A DNA stretch of 64,000 nt from Anarhynchus alexandrinus (lineage: Eukaryota > Chordata > Aves > Charadriiformes > Charadriidae): assembly GCA_008711295.1 (NCBI GenBank), contig VUYV01000036.1:1272646-1336645 (forward strand), given 5' to 3'. This document shows, in pieces, positions 48,201 through 62,259 of the stretch. Within the stretch, counting starts at the first letter, position 1. Each line of letters begins with the position of its first letter. The notes under the pieces are model-generated. The model was not told the origin of the DNA. It ran no database searches and worked only from the letters and a program-made list of their open reading frames with translations. The translations under genes and the position numbers were made by a program.

Positions 48201-51200
48201 ACTTAAAAACAAAATATATCCTCTATTGGCACAGAGAAGAAAAACTGGCACCTAATTTTTTCAGACAGCTCAGTTACTGAGTGGATCTGGGTGCATTTTT
48301 CTCACATTTTCAAAGGAGATTTTTTTCACTAGTAGCTGCATTCTTAAAGGTATTTGGTTTCTAAAAATGTGTGTGGTTACATAGTGGGGTGTTCCATAAT
48401 ACTGCTTTTTTAAGAGCCAAAATCTTCATTCTGGACCCTCAATCTCATTGATAGTCAATGACATTTAAGCTTCTAAATTTAATTTGAAAATATATTTGGG
48501 CTAATAAGGTAGTTGATATTAAGATGCTTTTGAAAATTTAAACTTGGATGTCGAATAAATTTATGGTTTTGTACTCAGTTTTGATATGAATTTATTTGAT
48601 TAGAATAGAAATACTATTATTTTTAGTGGACCGTATCTCTTCATTCAAGTGCTACATTTTGGTTCATTGCAAACAAAAATTCTCAGGAAATTAGTAGTCT
48701 GAGTGGATGCATCTCTGATTAGATATACACGAGCTGTTTTAGAGATGATCATCACTTGAGAAACAGACTTTGGCTTCTCTACTTTTTTTCAATTTTTTTT
48801 TCCACTGAGAGGGAACAAAGTGTTTGTTACAGCAAGGCAAGAAAAGAGAAGAAATAACTGCAAATAAAATAGATCTGCTCATGAAATACTGTGAACATTA
48901 TGGTGGGACATAATGTAGGTTGAAGTTGACAGTTTAACTATATGTAGAGCCAGATTTTTCTCTAGAATCAAATACATTAATTAAAATCACTGTTGTTGTA
49001 GCAAGCAGAGTTGAATCCTACCTATGCTATCTATTAAAAAAAAGTCAATTCTATGGCAAAGAGAAATACTACTTTGATTTCAGTTACATATTAATGTTTG
49101 ATTCTGCATGTATGAGTATTTAAAAAAAATACTGTAAGCCATTTGGTATGGTTTTACAGACATACTTCTTACTGAAGTCAATATGAGCTGTCAGCAAAAT
49201 GTGAAAGCAATATATAGAATAATAAAATAGTCCACTGTGTTGTAAAATATTTTAAAATATTATTAATAATAAATGTAAGTGCTTATTAGTAAAAACATTT
49301 GCTGAACATAAAAACAAGTTAGTTTATTTTCAGGGAAATTCTCTGTTGGGTTAACCAGCATTTTAAGCACTTGTGGGAATGCCTTAATGTTAAAATTTAT
49401 GAAAGTAAATTTTTCTCTCTCTGTTTCGTTGTCTTAAAAAATGCCTAGATTTCTGGTCTTCAGAAATATTTTGACTGGTACTCATCAAACAGTCTTTCAT
49501 TATCCTTTCTGAATCCCTGGACTAATTCCTCTGAAGCTTTAGGATTAGCTGGACTAATAAACTCAGTTCTGAATAAACTTGACATTGTTCTTCATTGCTT
49601 ATAGACATATCTGTGTACAACAACGAATCAGCCAAAAGCAAGAATGCCAGAGAAAAATTAAAATCCTGTTTTATGTGTTTTCAAAAAGAAATAATCTTTT
49701 CCCCTCTCTCTTAAGTTGGTTTTGAGGCTAGCGCTCAAGAAAGGGCTAACGATTCTCCTTGGTGAGCCGGCTCTTCCCTGTAATCCGTGCAGTTTCTGAG
49801 ACTGAGAAATACAGGGGAAAGAAGAATATGTTTCAGAACTTCAACTCTGCAAATTACATACACATTTTCCTCCTTAGGTTTCAACAGGAAGCTAGAAATA
49901 CTTCTATGTAAAAGAGTTATATCCATTCCCGGGTTGATTTGACACACTTTGCCTTCGGTAAAGTTCATGTCGTGCCCAGTGAAAGGACTCAAAGAGTTTG
50001 CAGGAGAACGACTGTGGTTGCTTGTCTTTGTGTCGTCATGGATTTGGAGCACAATCACAAACATGTGATTCAAACATAGACCTGGCACATATCCCCTGCG
50101 CAAAGGAAAATGCAGTTGAATGGTTTATTAATAATATGAATACACAAAGTAGAACTGATCCCAGAGGGTTTTGTAAACTCCTGTAACTCAGCAAACATGT
50201 TAAATAAAGTGTGCTGATCATTAGTCTTAGTAGATGAACTAAGTTATTAAAGATGAATATATAAGTAAAAAAAATAATCTATTATATGTATAATTTTGAT
50301 CTGTTCAGAATTTTAGGCCCTGTCTTAAGCTGAGTAATTATTTTAATGCAGGTGCAGTGTTCTGGAGAGGTGGATATAAGACCAGCTCTGCTGCCTCAGT
50401 TTTGGATATCAGACTGATACAAACAACTCTGGTTCATAAGGTTTAATAACTGGGAGTTAAAGTTGCGAAACAAGGGATATAAATATTAAAAATTATAAGC
50501 TCCCACAACAAACACCATTTTTCTTGTTTACAAAATCTGGGAGTGAATTTGCTGGATGCAATTTGCGTGAGCAAACATAGTCACCCAGAGATTGAACGGG
50601 GGTTCATGTGCTTTTGTGTCCTTAGTCTAATGCTTTATGTAACTCCAGCAGTGGCTTCAGAGACAAAAGGTTCCAGCATAAATGAATGCTTCACTTTCTG
50701 AAGGTGAAAGGAGCTGTGTTCCCTTGTGCGAGGAGCACATTCAGGCCTTCAAAATGCCGTTCTTGTCTTTTGAATGCATAATATGAAAACGGTCCCTTTT
50801 TCACTGGTGATGTATGTTTTGCCTTCTACAGGCTGCAGGTTGAGGAATGCTGCCCTGTGGGGATTTCTAGATACAAACGTTGGTGCCTGATTTCAGCTAC
50901 TTTATGCTATTTATCTGCAGATTGTCAAATTCAGATGTTTGAATAAAGATTTATGTGTTTGGTCTATTTTATTGACCACTCTTGAGCTGTGTCCTGGTTG
51001 ATAAAAGCGGTGTTACATCAAGTTTCCAGGAGCGAGAGAAAGTTCAAGTAAGGAGAACTTGGTAAGGGACTCTGTCATTTACAGCAAGCGATGCTGGCTG
51101 GTTCTGCCCTTGCCTGTCCAGGAGATACCTCCAGGAAGATTTCCCCCTGCACGTACAGCTTTTTTAGGACCTCTCGTTCTCTGCTGCCAGGTAAGAGAGT

Positions 51201-54200
51201 TTGTGGTGGGTTGACAGCTTGTTCTGGGATGGTGTCATTTCCCCTTCCCTTATGGCTGTCTGTGCTTCCCGCAACACTTGGGGTCCGTGTGTAGGACACA
51301 AAGCAACGTTGTGCCAGATAGCCTGGGTGAAGGGTTGTGGCTTCCCAAGCAGGATAGCTGGGACAATGCAGGAGCCATTCTTGCTGAGGAGCAGAATATC
51401 TAGGCTATGGTAATGATAATATGATCTTGCTGTTCCCAGTGAACAGGCTAGGTTGATGATTTGGGTACCGCTGTGCTGAATTGTGCTGTAGACATACCCA
51501 CTAGGCAGGATGGAGGAAACCCTTGTGTCTGGTGCAGCAGGATCCTCAAAAGCGTTACCCATGTTAAATGTTATTTTATGTCTTAATCTCCTCCAGCCCC
51601 AGTCTCCTTTAGATTGTACTGCAACGAGCTGTCTAACACTTGGTTGCTGAAAGGGTTTATTACCACTGTTTTGCAGGTCTCTCTCATGAATTGTTGCCTG
51701 TAGGCTGTCTGGAAGACTGATCAAAATTATTTTCCCTCTCTCTGCCAGTAGACCTCCAGCCAACAGACCCTCTGCATTCCTTTCCTAATAGTGATGCTAA
51801 GTTAAAAAGCAACAAAATTCACTTAGATGGTATGAGTCTATTGCAGGGCAGTGAGCAAATCCATCTCAGGTTGTGTGCTTATACTTTTTCTTTAGCATGG
51901 CTAAAAGAAACTCTTACATAAAAATCCAAAGATCAGTAGGTTGCTTACATGATAATGCATCTAAAAAAATGTTCTGTCTCACTACTAAAGTCAGTCCAGT
52001 GAAAATATGGTTGCTGTGGTTTCTTTCATGGATTTTGCACTTACTGTCTGTAAGGAGGGATCATCAGTACCTATCTGTGATCTCCACACAAGGTGTTTCC
52101 AGACTCCCAGGGAAGCATCTTCAGCAGTTCAGCAACAGGCCAGGCACCCAAATTCTCTACCATGTTTTACACTGGACTCAATTTTAAGTACCTCTTCTGG
52201 AAACATAATTTGTAAGCTCACGTTAAATACTTCATTTCCTGCTGAATTTATTAGGGACCCTTAGGCATCTAGGACTGGTGTTAGCAATAGACAGCCCATG
52301 GGGATACGTTGACACAGCCTGCAGAAGCAGAACTGCATCACTGCCTCCCCATCCTCTTGATGCTTAGGTGAGAGGGGGATTTGCAGCCTGAAACTACTTC
52401 ATGGACTCAGGTGATGAGCCTTCCAGTAGGAAACTAATGTTCTTATCAGGGAGCGATACAGATGCTTTCCCTTTTTGTAATAATTCAGCTCTCAGCCAGG
52501 CAAAAGGGAAAGTGCCTTTCTGCTGGGCCAGTAACCACTCTAAGCAAATGCTGTCTGCAGTCATCCCATTGCAGCTGGACCACTGGGTAGCCAGGAGTGA
52601 AAGCTTCCAGGGACACAGGGAAAAAGGGACCTGACACTGTTGGGTAGTTGTAAGAGCCACAATTTGGAAGAAAGGTGTCACTCCTATCACTATTCATGTG
52701 TTTTATCTAATTGCTGTCTAGTTCTAAGTGCATAAATAGTGTTGGAGCAGAGATTAACACCTACGACTCTTGGACTCTTGGCTTTGGGAGGAGTGTTACT
52801 TAACCCAGGCTCCCTGGGATTTATGTCATAGTATCATTGCTGACATAAAAACAGTACCTGAATTGAAGAATGATGATTTAATTGGGGGTAAGATTCATCT
52901 GTCATAACATTAATTGCTTTGAAGTTAGATGTTTAGTAAGAAAGTGATCTAGGCTCTTAATGAGTGGACAGGGAGGGACAGCCAGAAAGTGACACAGCCC
53001 CTTCTGAAACAGGAGACACTGATGAAGTAGTGAGCAGAAAGATACCTATATCAAAAAATACTCCCTTGAGTATAGAGGGAATGGAGAAGACTTGCTTAGT
53101 GTTGAGCTTCTGGACAGCTGAAGCGGTGGGAGACAAATTGCACTCTAGGTCTGCTATAAATCAGAGTTTGGGTTCACTGTGAATCACACTGGGAGTTCCT
53201 TGATATGATTGATTTTGAAGCACAGATGGGACCTCAAATGACAAGTCCAGTTCTGTGAACATTCATGTCTGTCCAGTCTTCCTCCTGTAATCGTGCATAT
53301 GAGAAAATTAAATGATTATGTATGTATGGAGAAGTTACACACCAAAAGAGCCTGAACAACATGGTAGGCAGTAACTCTTTTTGTGTGTACAAGGAAGCTG
53401 CAACCGAAAGCACAGGTGGCTTTCAGAGATCCGGAGAATCTTCTGAAATATTAGCCCTTCATGTAAATTCAGTATATATATTTGAGGTGAAGAGAGCCAT
53501 TATGAGTATGTTTTATTTATATTTCTCTTCTGCAGAAAGGTAGCAGAATTTTAGGAAATGGGACATGCTGTGCCCACAGGGGAAAAGTCTTCTTGTAGAT
53601 ATGTCCTGTATAGGCAAGGACAGAGCAAGTCATCTGGCAGGCATATTGCGTATGTGCCTTGCTCTGTGGAACGATGCAAGTTTAATTGGGTTTTTCTCCT
53701 GCTGTTTTTTAACAATACTGAACCTGTCACTATGCAGGGAACTTTGTATATGAAAAATGTCAGAAAAAGATTAAGATAAGTGGAATCCCAGCGAGTTCTT
53801 CAATGCTCAAGGCACAGATGGCAAATCTCAAAGACTATAGCAACAATAGAAATAATACATAAGAAAACAAAGCAAAAATTACTGCACAATATATTTTATT
53901 TATATGCAGATCAGGGAGCATTTAATGCCAGTATCCTAATATTTTTTTAAGAAAGAAACCACAGCTTTCACAAAGAACGTTAAACTGCCTGGCCCCAGTG
54001 GTGACAGAAATCCTTTCAATCCCCATGAGGCACTGGCAGCAGTAAAGTAGGTTTCTGTACGCTCTACTCATCGTGTGTCAATGCCAACCTGAGGAGTTCT
54101 TCAGGAGACACGACACAGTGCCATGAGACTAGGCCCACCAACAGATTTGGGTGCCGGAGAGCTGGGTGTCTTTGTATATAGTCTAGCTTTAAGGTTCCTA

Positions 54201-56839
54201 CTGCCATACAGGAATGCACAGCAGAGGACCTTACAGTGCCTGACCTCTGGCCCCCCAAAGGGTGGATGCCTTGAAAGGGATTCACGGTTGGTGCTTGGAT
54301 GGAAAGGTTGTCTCAAATCACTATGAGGAACAACTGGGAATAAGCTTCCATCTCACATCCTCATCCTTGCCTGGACTCATAGTCATCCAACTTGTGTCTC
54401 CTGGAAGGTGCTTCCTTCCAGACAGGCTGGGGTAGGTTGTGTATCCCAGAAATTTTCTTCAGAAGTGGAGCAGCAGTCATTTCCTATAAGACATAACCAG
54501 AGAAAGTGATAGTGTCTTCTTTATGTATAATCTTTATTGTGTAATTCAGAGTGGGTAAAGTATTCCACGTGGGATGCAATTCCATTCCCTTCTCCACCGT
54601 AAAGGATTTGAACCAGCTCTCACTGCCCAAGTGAGTGTCCCAGCAAGGCATAGATGCTCTAGGCACACATGAGAGGGAAGAGAAGAAAGAGGCACTATTT
54701 ACTTCTCTTTTAAAAAAGTTGCCTAAAATTGAATGGGAACAACTTAATCATTTAGATATTTCTGTAGGACAGGGGTCCTGGGAAAGAGCAAAATTGCTTG
54801 TTCACCCCTGGGGTGTCCAGCCTGGGGCCAGCCAGCCGGGAGTGTCACTTTTGCAGAGTTCCTTCACACTGTAGTTTTGTCTGCTCAAATTAACCGAAAA
54901 CTTCTGAAACACGTCGGCTACTTCACAGCCAGAGACTGTAAGAATTAAACCTCTCCTTTGACAATCCTTCCATTTTTCTGACACGTGTTACTTGGAGATA
55001 CATGCTGTTTAGGTCTCTTCCACATCCTTTCTCCCCCTTTCTTCAGAAAGTCTCTGCTAAAGCTTTTAGCTTCACTGTTCTTCCATTCATGGCTCTGTCT
55101 TTGATTTCTGTTTATTCCTGGTACCATGCGGTGTCACATAATCAGACTGCAATAGTGTCACTGAACAAATCCTTCCTTCCAAGCAGCGAATCCATCATGC
55201 CATTGGACCTGAATAAAGGTGTATTCTCTTTTACAGGACCCATATTTTCACTGTCATGTCTGGGTAGCTAATCCCATAAGTTCCAGACACCACAGGAGTC
55301 ATGGAAGTAGCATCAGATCATTTCATTTTTCTCAAGTGCCAGCACCCTTTTAAAAAAAATCACTTTGCATGTCTAATGCTGAACTAAAAGAAGAGGTGCT
55401 AGAGACAAAAGTAAAGTTAGCAGCAATTGTTTTCAAATTTTTTTATCTGTCAAAAAAAAGTGACTCTTCCTTTATATTTTTATCTTTGTATTTTTAACTG
55501 ATCAGTATGAAAATTTTCTTACTTTCTTACTTTCTTTCTTTTCTTACTTTCCTCATGACTTTTTGCCTTTGACTTACCCACGGACCAGGGCTTAGTGGTA
55601 TAAAATGATAGATGTCATGACCAGTCACAAGTGTATGTTTTGCTCCAGAAAGCTGTTATCTAATGCCGAAGACATAACACCATGATTAAACCACACACTC
55701 TGCACAAACTTAGGAATGTATTTTGTGAGTTAGCTGCAAAGCACCTGTGTGCTTGGGAAGCTCTGTCACTCACAAAGAGCTCTACGGTGGGTACAAACAT
55801 GCAAGAGAAATGGATATATGGATACGATATAAATTTTGTATGAAATTAACTTCTGTGTAGCAGTCTAATGAAAAGTCTAAACACCACTTCTTGTCTGATT
55901 TGAAGGAGAACTCAAGCTTCAGGTTTGCTATGTGTTTGCAATTCTAAGTTTAGCTAAGTTAATACACTTAGTGCGTGCAGTATCGCAGCAGTGTTAAAAT
56001 GCCAAGAATTTTCTTCTGCTGATATCCCTCACTGTCTGACTGTATGTTTATACTCATGTGGTTCAGCCACCCATCTGACGGATTTACTTACCAATGCTTT
56101 CTGTTTCGTAGATAACGTTGATTAAATTTTGAATTTTACTTCCTTCTCCATCTCATGCTGTGTTCAGATGATGAGGCTCCATTTGGCAGGTGCTGACAGC
56201 GCATGCATCCTATTTCAAATGTCCCTGCACAAAAGTAACCATGCTTTGGTTTAGGAGAGAACGTCTACAAATACTTGGTTGACCTGCTATTTCTTGATAT
56301 ATGATCCCATGAAACAGGATGCTAATTAATGGATTTTTTTTTTCCTTATTATTCCACTGCTTTCCTGTGTATTTTTGTCCACTTGATCTCTTATATATCA
56401 GCTGTAATCTCTGTAAGTCAGGGACTTGTCATTTTTTTAGTCTGTGTACATCTTGCGATCTTTATCTGTGACTGTATTTTTGTAACCCTCAAAATAATAA
56501 GTGTAATTAATAGTGCTCTCCTGTTTTGTAATGTTGAGTGATTCCATCAGATCTCAATGTGAAAAGTTGCTTCCAAGGGAAGCTACTGGATATGAACACA
56601 GAAAGTTGTCAACTTGCAAAGTAGTTTGACTCCTGAAGAGAACGTTCCTGTTTAAAAATCCTTTTGTAGTAGTTTTTGATCTTTTGTTGAAGATTTTAAA
56701 TTGGCTTTCAGGGATGTGTTCAGCAATCATAAGGTTGAATTAATTGTGAGCTTTATCGGGTTCTTTTCTTGAAAGATCATTCGGTTCTGTTTTCTTCTTA
56801 GAAAAATGTCATGAGGCTCCTGTGAACCCATGAGAGAAA
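45295..56839. other. No gene recognised
   Basis: This is about 11.5 kb of gene-poor DNA. The longest open stretch, 51164-51763 on the - strand (199 codons, first ATG well inside), and another at 46169-46588 (- strand) have no recognisable domain. A TTTC/TTAC-rich pyrimidine stretch lies at about 55518-55551. I saw no CR1 copy here. Confidence 0.45.
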
Positions 56840-57858
56840 ATCATACAATCGTAGAATGGTTTAGGTTGGAAGGGACCTTAAAGATCATCTAGTTCCAACC
56901 CCCCTGCCATGGGCAGGGACACCTCCCACTAAACCAGGTTGCTCAAAGCCCCGTCCAGCCTGGCCTTGAACACTACCAGGGATGGGGCACCCACAACTTC
57001 ACTGGGCAATTTGTTCCAGTGCCTCACCACCCTCAGAATGAATTTTTTTTCCTAATATCTACTCTAAATCTCCCCTCTTCCAGTTTGAAGCCATTACCCC
57101 TCATCCTATCACTACATGCCTTTGTAAAAAGTTCCTCTCCAGCCTTCTTGTAGGTGCCCTTCAGATACTGGAAGGCTGCTATAAGGTCTCCTGGAGTCTT
57201 CTCTTCTCTAGGCTGAACAACCCCAACTCTCTCAGGCTGTCTTTGTAGGAGAGGTGCTCCAGCCCTCTGATCATCTTTGTGGCCCTCCTCTGGACCCACT
57301 CCAACAGGTCCATGTCCTTCTTATGTTGAAGGCTCCAGAGCTGGACACAATATTCCAGGTGGGGTCGCACCAGAGCAGAGTAGAGGGGCAGAATCACCTC
57401 CCTCAACCTGGTGGCCATGCTTCTTTTGATGAAGCCCAGAATATGGTTCGCCTTCTGGGCTGCGGGCATACACTGCTGGCTCATTTTGAGCTTTTCATCA
57501 ACCAACACCCTCAAGTCCTTCTCCTCAGGGCTGCTCTCAATCCATTCTCCATCCAGCCTGTGTTTGTGCTTGGGATTGCCCTGGCCCACGTGCAGGACCT
57601 TGCCCTTGGCCTTGTTGAACTTAATGAGGTTTTCATGGGCCCACCTCTTGTCCAGGTCCCTCTGGATGGCATCCCTCCCCTCCAGTGTGTTGACCACTCC
57701 ACACAGCTTGGTGTTGTCGCCAAACTTGCTGAGGGTGCACTCCATCCCAACATCCATGTCACCAACAAAGATGTTAAACAGCACCAGTCCCAGTTCTGAC
57801 CTCTGAGGAACACCACTTGTTACTGCTTGCTGTTTGGACATGGAGCTGTTGACTGCTT
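56840..57858 (-). mobile_element. CR1 LINE, longest copy, partial reverse transcriptase
   Basis: About 1 kb, antisense to the + strand. The - strand carries an open 220-codon piece of CR1 ORF2: [20 protein letters not shown], then [35 protein letters not shown] and [20 protein letters not shown]. The catalytic FADD box reads FGDN, so it could not be active. It is 5'-truncated, and the 3' part continues in a shifted frame. Confidence 0.97.
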
Positions 57859-58212
57859 ACAGTAAATAAAATGCATTTACCTGTGTGTAGTCTGTGACTG
57901 GCTGAACTGAACTTCCCTCAGCACTGCTGTTATTGTATACCATATGTCTCCTACAGATATACAAGCCTTAGGTCAGTGGGGAACAAAGTTTTTTGTATAA
58001 ATGCTGGTATGCAAGACTCTTCCATCTTCTGAAGCTGCTGTGCCCATAGAAGTGTGAAATAGCGATAAGAAAATTTGCTGAAAGAATTATTGTTTGCCTT
58101 TACACTCAGCTGCTTCTCCCAGATCAACACTTGCAGCTGCAAAGGGTTTCTCTGAACAGATGCACAATGGTTGTGGTCGAGTCCATGGAGATTTTATAGC
58201 AGAGGGAAGTAC

Positions 58213-58302
58213 AGGAAGGAAGGAAGGAAGGAAGAAAGGAAGAAAGGAAGGAAGGAAAGAATGAATGAATGAATGAATGAAGGAAGGAAGGAAGGAAGGA
58301 AG
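58213..58302 (+). repeat. GGAA / GAAT tetranucleotide microsatellite
   Basis: About 90 bases of (GGAA)n with GAAA interruptions, a (GAAT)n block near 58257-58280, then GGAA again. The serine/phenylalanine-rich frame on the other strand is just its translation. Confidence 0.97.
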
Positions 58303-58773
58303 CTGGGCATACAGGCACAGCCTGATCCCCTCCTACAACACAGTTATAGATAAAGGAGAAACTTGAAGTTTCATACTTATAATGCACATATAACTTAAGT
58401 TCTGTAGCTTTTTCCACAATTGCTTATCCATGAAATGTTCAGTAGTGCCTCTTGCACTGTACTTTTGGACATGCTTTTGGGCCTCCTGTATCTTCAATCT
58501 GAGGACCTGGCTAGAGGGTACCATGACTTCCTTCTGACCCATGCACCTGGGTTTCCTTGGTGTGGAAACCAGCTTGTGAGGAGGCATCACCATGCACTGC
58601 AATTAGTGTGTCTCTGGACCCATTCCTGATTGCACAGCTTAGATGCTTGCCTGAGAACCCATGCCTTTGCTGCTTGCTGGCAGGATACTGCTTCAGAGGC
58701 ATAACCCGTCAGAATAAATACCTGGGTAGCAGTTGCGTATTAAAAAGTAAACCAAGCCAAGACAACAGTGTTC

Positions 58774-59192
58774 ATAGTATCACAGAACAGTTTGGGTTGG
58801 AAGGGACCTTAAAGATCATCTAGTGCAACACCCCTTCCGTGGGCAGGGACCTCTTTCGCTATATCAGGTTGCTCAAAGCTCCATCTAACTTGACTTTGAA
58901 CACTTCCAGGGATGGGGTATCCCAAACTTCTCTGGGCAACCTGTTCCAGTGTCTCACCACCCTCATCATAAAGAATTTCTTCCTTATGTCCAATCTAAAT
59001 CTACCCTCTTTCAATTTAAAACCATTGCCCCTTTTCCTATCACTACATGCCCTTGTAAAAAGTCCCTCTCCGGCCTTCTTGTAGGTGCCCTTCAGATACT
59101 GGAAAGCTGCTATAAGGTCTCCCTGGAGCCTTCTCTTCCTCAGGCTGAACAACCCCAACTTTCTCAGCCTCTCCTCACAGGAGAGGAGTTCC
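58774..59192 (-). mobile_element. CR1 LINE 3' fragment
   Basis: Antisense CR1 3' end (ATAGTATCACAGAACAGTTT, GGTTGGAAGGGACC) with the end of ORF2 on the - strand: [36 protein letters not shown] and HWNRLPREV. Same subfamily as the copy at 56840, but shorter. Confidence 0.96.
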
Positions 59193-59429
59193 AGTGTTGA
59201 CTTGTGCTTTAGCAATGACCACACAAACTGATGTTTTCTGTGGAAGGAGATGGTCTTCTCCCACTTTTCAGCTGAGGTTCTTTTTAAATTGCTCAAGTAG
59301 CTCTTCAGGTATATTAAGGACAGGATAGCTGGTGACAGTCTGCACTCTAAGACCAGGGTGTTCCAGTGTCCCTTGGCCTTAGAAATGATAACTGCCTGCT
59401 TATGTACTTACATCTCTTTTAATTCCTCA

Positions 59430-59850
59430 AACCTCCTTCAGACTTGATGCACCTCAACATTTTTGTGTCATCCAAATAGACTCCCAGCAAATCATCTCCT
59501 GATTGTTTACTAATAACTTAAATATACTAAATAATACTGCCCCTCTGCAGCTATTTTTAAATTCTCACCATTTGCATGCCTAAATTCTCTACCTTTCTGT
59601 CTTTTAATCAGTTTAAAATCCCAGGCCAGAAGTTTGACATTTAACCTATGACTAATTAGTTTCCTTAATAGAACTCGAAGAAAATCCAAATAAATTATAC
59701 CGTACCGGTCTATTTTACCTATTAGTCTGCTGACAAGAATTCTAATGTGTTAGTAGAGACACAATTTTCTCATACAAAATCTCTTTGTCTCTATTACATT
59801 CCATCTAAACCACACAAATAGTAGGAGCCAGACCTTCAGTATCACTTAAC
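59430..59850 (-). mobile_element. Ancient CR1-type LINE relic
   Basis: The + strand shows the degraded antisense of an old amniote CR1 reverse transcriptase: TTTGTGTCATCCAAATAGAC, AATACTAAATAATACTGCCC-like text, CTTTTAATCAGTTTAAAATC, GACTAATTAGTTTCCTTAAT and the AATTCTAATGTGTTAG region. The assignment rests on remembered patterns and the order of these blocks. Confidence 0.55.
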
Positions 59851-62259
59851 TAATTTCTTTGAAGCTGTGCTAATTTACATCAGTTGATGACTTGACCAGA
59901 AACATGCAAGTCTAAGAACCTCATCAAGCAATCCCTTCTCATGCAATTAGTCCTTAATTGTGTAAGTAGTCCCACTGAGGTTAGTAGTGAGAAAGGAGTA
60001 TAGATTTTGGCAGCCAGAGACTTTTGTACTGAGGTAAGTCACAAAAAGGTGCCCACATCTGCAGGAGCATTTACTTAGGTGTGACATCTCAGTTCTGCTG
60101 CTTCCCCAGTGCTGGTGAATGTGGTGGCTCTGTGGCCTCTCAAAACTTTGCAAGCTCGGTTGTTGTCTGCCCATGCTGCTGAGGGATAAGATCCTGAGAA
60201 TGGGTGCCCTTCTCCCCACCTTTGGCCTTTCTCCTGGAGGTTTGCCTCAGTTATGCAGTTATGCCAATGTTCTTCCTAAAGAAATGATTCCCTTTCCCAA
60301 ATACCAGCAGCTGGGTAGCAGAGGTACCCTCTCAGTATGCGTACGGCCTATGGCAAGTCTCTGACCCACATCAGGCCAAAAGAGCACTTGAACCTGTGCC
60401 CCCGTGATGCCAAGTGTGGGCACTCTTTCCATACAAACTTGCTGACGTTCACATTGGCGTTGCGATGCTCTGTGAGCTGCCTGAGAAGCGTGCAGGCACA
60501 CACTAGTTATTAGTGGTGACCAGAATGTGCTTGCTTTCAGGATAGCTTCTCTCTGTAATAACTAAGAAAATCTTCTTCAGGGCTTCAGCCCAGGCCAAAC
60601 CTGCAAGCAGCACGTCAGTTGTTGGGCTGTAAGAGTGATATACGTATACGTGTATATATATGTATATACACTTTTTTTTTTCCTTCTTTTTTTCCCACTG
60701 CTATTGTCAGATGCCGATGAACAGAACAGTAGTTACGGGTTGTTGCTACCTGGCTGGTGGCCCAGGTGGTTAAGCAGCTTGGTGGTTGTGTGCCTGGGGC
60801 AGGGGAGGTGAGGAGCAGCCAGGCAGCTCAGAATCAACACAACCCTGCATGGACTTCTTGAGGGGGACCCCGATTAAAAATGCTTTGTATCATACAACAA
60901 TATATCAAATAAAATATCAATGTAGGCCTCTCTAGGGCCAGAGTTTTCTCAATAGATACTCATAAATATGTCTGGAAAGCTCCCCATCATATTTTTAAAA
61001 GGCCTGGATAAAATTGCCGTTAGAGTTGATAGGTCTAGACATAATGCTGTTAGAAAATATTTACTTAGAAGTAACGAGAAGCAAATGCTGCTGACAAACA
61101 TTTGGGGATGCTGAATTGTGAATAGAAATCATTTGTCAGCTTCATCATCAAAGCAGTATCCCACATTGGTATCTTGAGAAAGAAAAGTGTCATTGGAGAG
61201 TGAGCACTGAAATGGTGGTGTTAATTTCAGCCAGGGTATTTTGTGTGGTTTTAGAAGGATGGTTTAGTGCTTTCATTCCCTTCTACTGCTTCCCTGTACA
61301 AATGGCAGCTTAAATACTTTCACAACTGCAGATGAGCAGAGGGCATATTCCCTGGAGTCTCTCAGGCAGGAAAAATCACAGCATGTGGCAGTATAAATAT
61401 GACATTGAACATTTGCTGTGTGTTCAGAGAACTATGATAAACCCAGAGCAGAAACATAAATCTTTTTTCTGCATTTAAGACTGTGCCTAAATAATGTAGT
61501 CTAATTTAAATACAGTTTATTTTGGGGAGGGACAACTAATTTACAGAAAAGTAAAAGTGCTACCTGTCTTGAATTTATTTTTTGTGCTCTTGTCCTTCTT
61601 TGTTGGGGCTGTTAGATCTTCTGGGATGGAGTATTTCCTAAACTTAGGTATAGGATGCTATAAAACATGAGGCTGTATAACTGATCATATGTGGTCAAAT
61701 AAGGTCCCTGTTTTCACTGCTCATTATTAAAAAACTTAAAATCTATTTAACCACAAGACACAGAAATAGGCAGCTTGATCAAGTTCATATGTACTGGAAA
61801 AACTCATGAATATAAGTACTTATATAGTAATAGAAGTCTAAAAATGAAGAGGTATGAACTAGAGTAGCTGATTTTAAATGAAGATACCAACATCTCAGAC
61901 TCAGCAGAAGGGAATCACAGGGAGCCCCGTGAAAGTAGGGAACTCAGCTTAAAATGGATTCTTTTAATTGACATTCGTTGGGGAAGATGTCCTACCATAA
62001 AACCTTCCTTTATAGGAGGTGAGTCTGAGGAACATTCTCAATATGAAATGACACCAGAAGAGGGTTTAGAAAAGTCGATGGGAAGAGAAGAATCAAACTG
62101 ATGACATCAGGCAGCATGAGCCCAGTACGTACCCGTTGAACTCAGGGCTGAATTTGCTGAAAAATTAACTGTAGCTTCCAACCTATTGTTTAAAATGTTT
62201 GGGTTTTTTTTTTTTGTTTTTTTTTTTTTTGGATGGTTGGGAAGTGGCAAATGGAACAC
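59851..62259. other. No gene recognised
   Basis: Gene-poor DNA. A short TA/CG-alternating stretch (TATACGTATACGTGTATATA) lies at about 60640-60670, and poly-T runs at 62203-62231. Open frames are 90 codons or fewer without support. Confidence 0.5.

Noticed and set aside
57254..57799. 181- and 131-codon + strand frames
   Set aside because: They are antisense shadows of the CR1 reverse-transcriptase piece on the - strand.
58124..58417. Frame with Ser/Phe/Leu repeats
   Set aside because: It is the translation of the GGAA/GAAT microsatellite.
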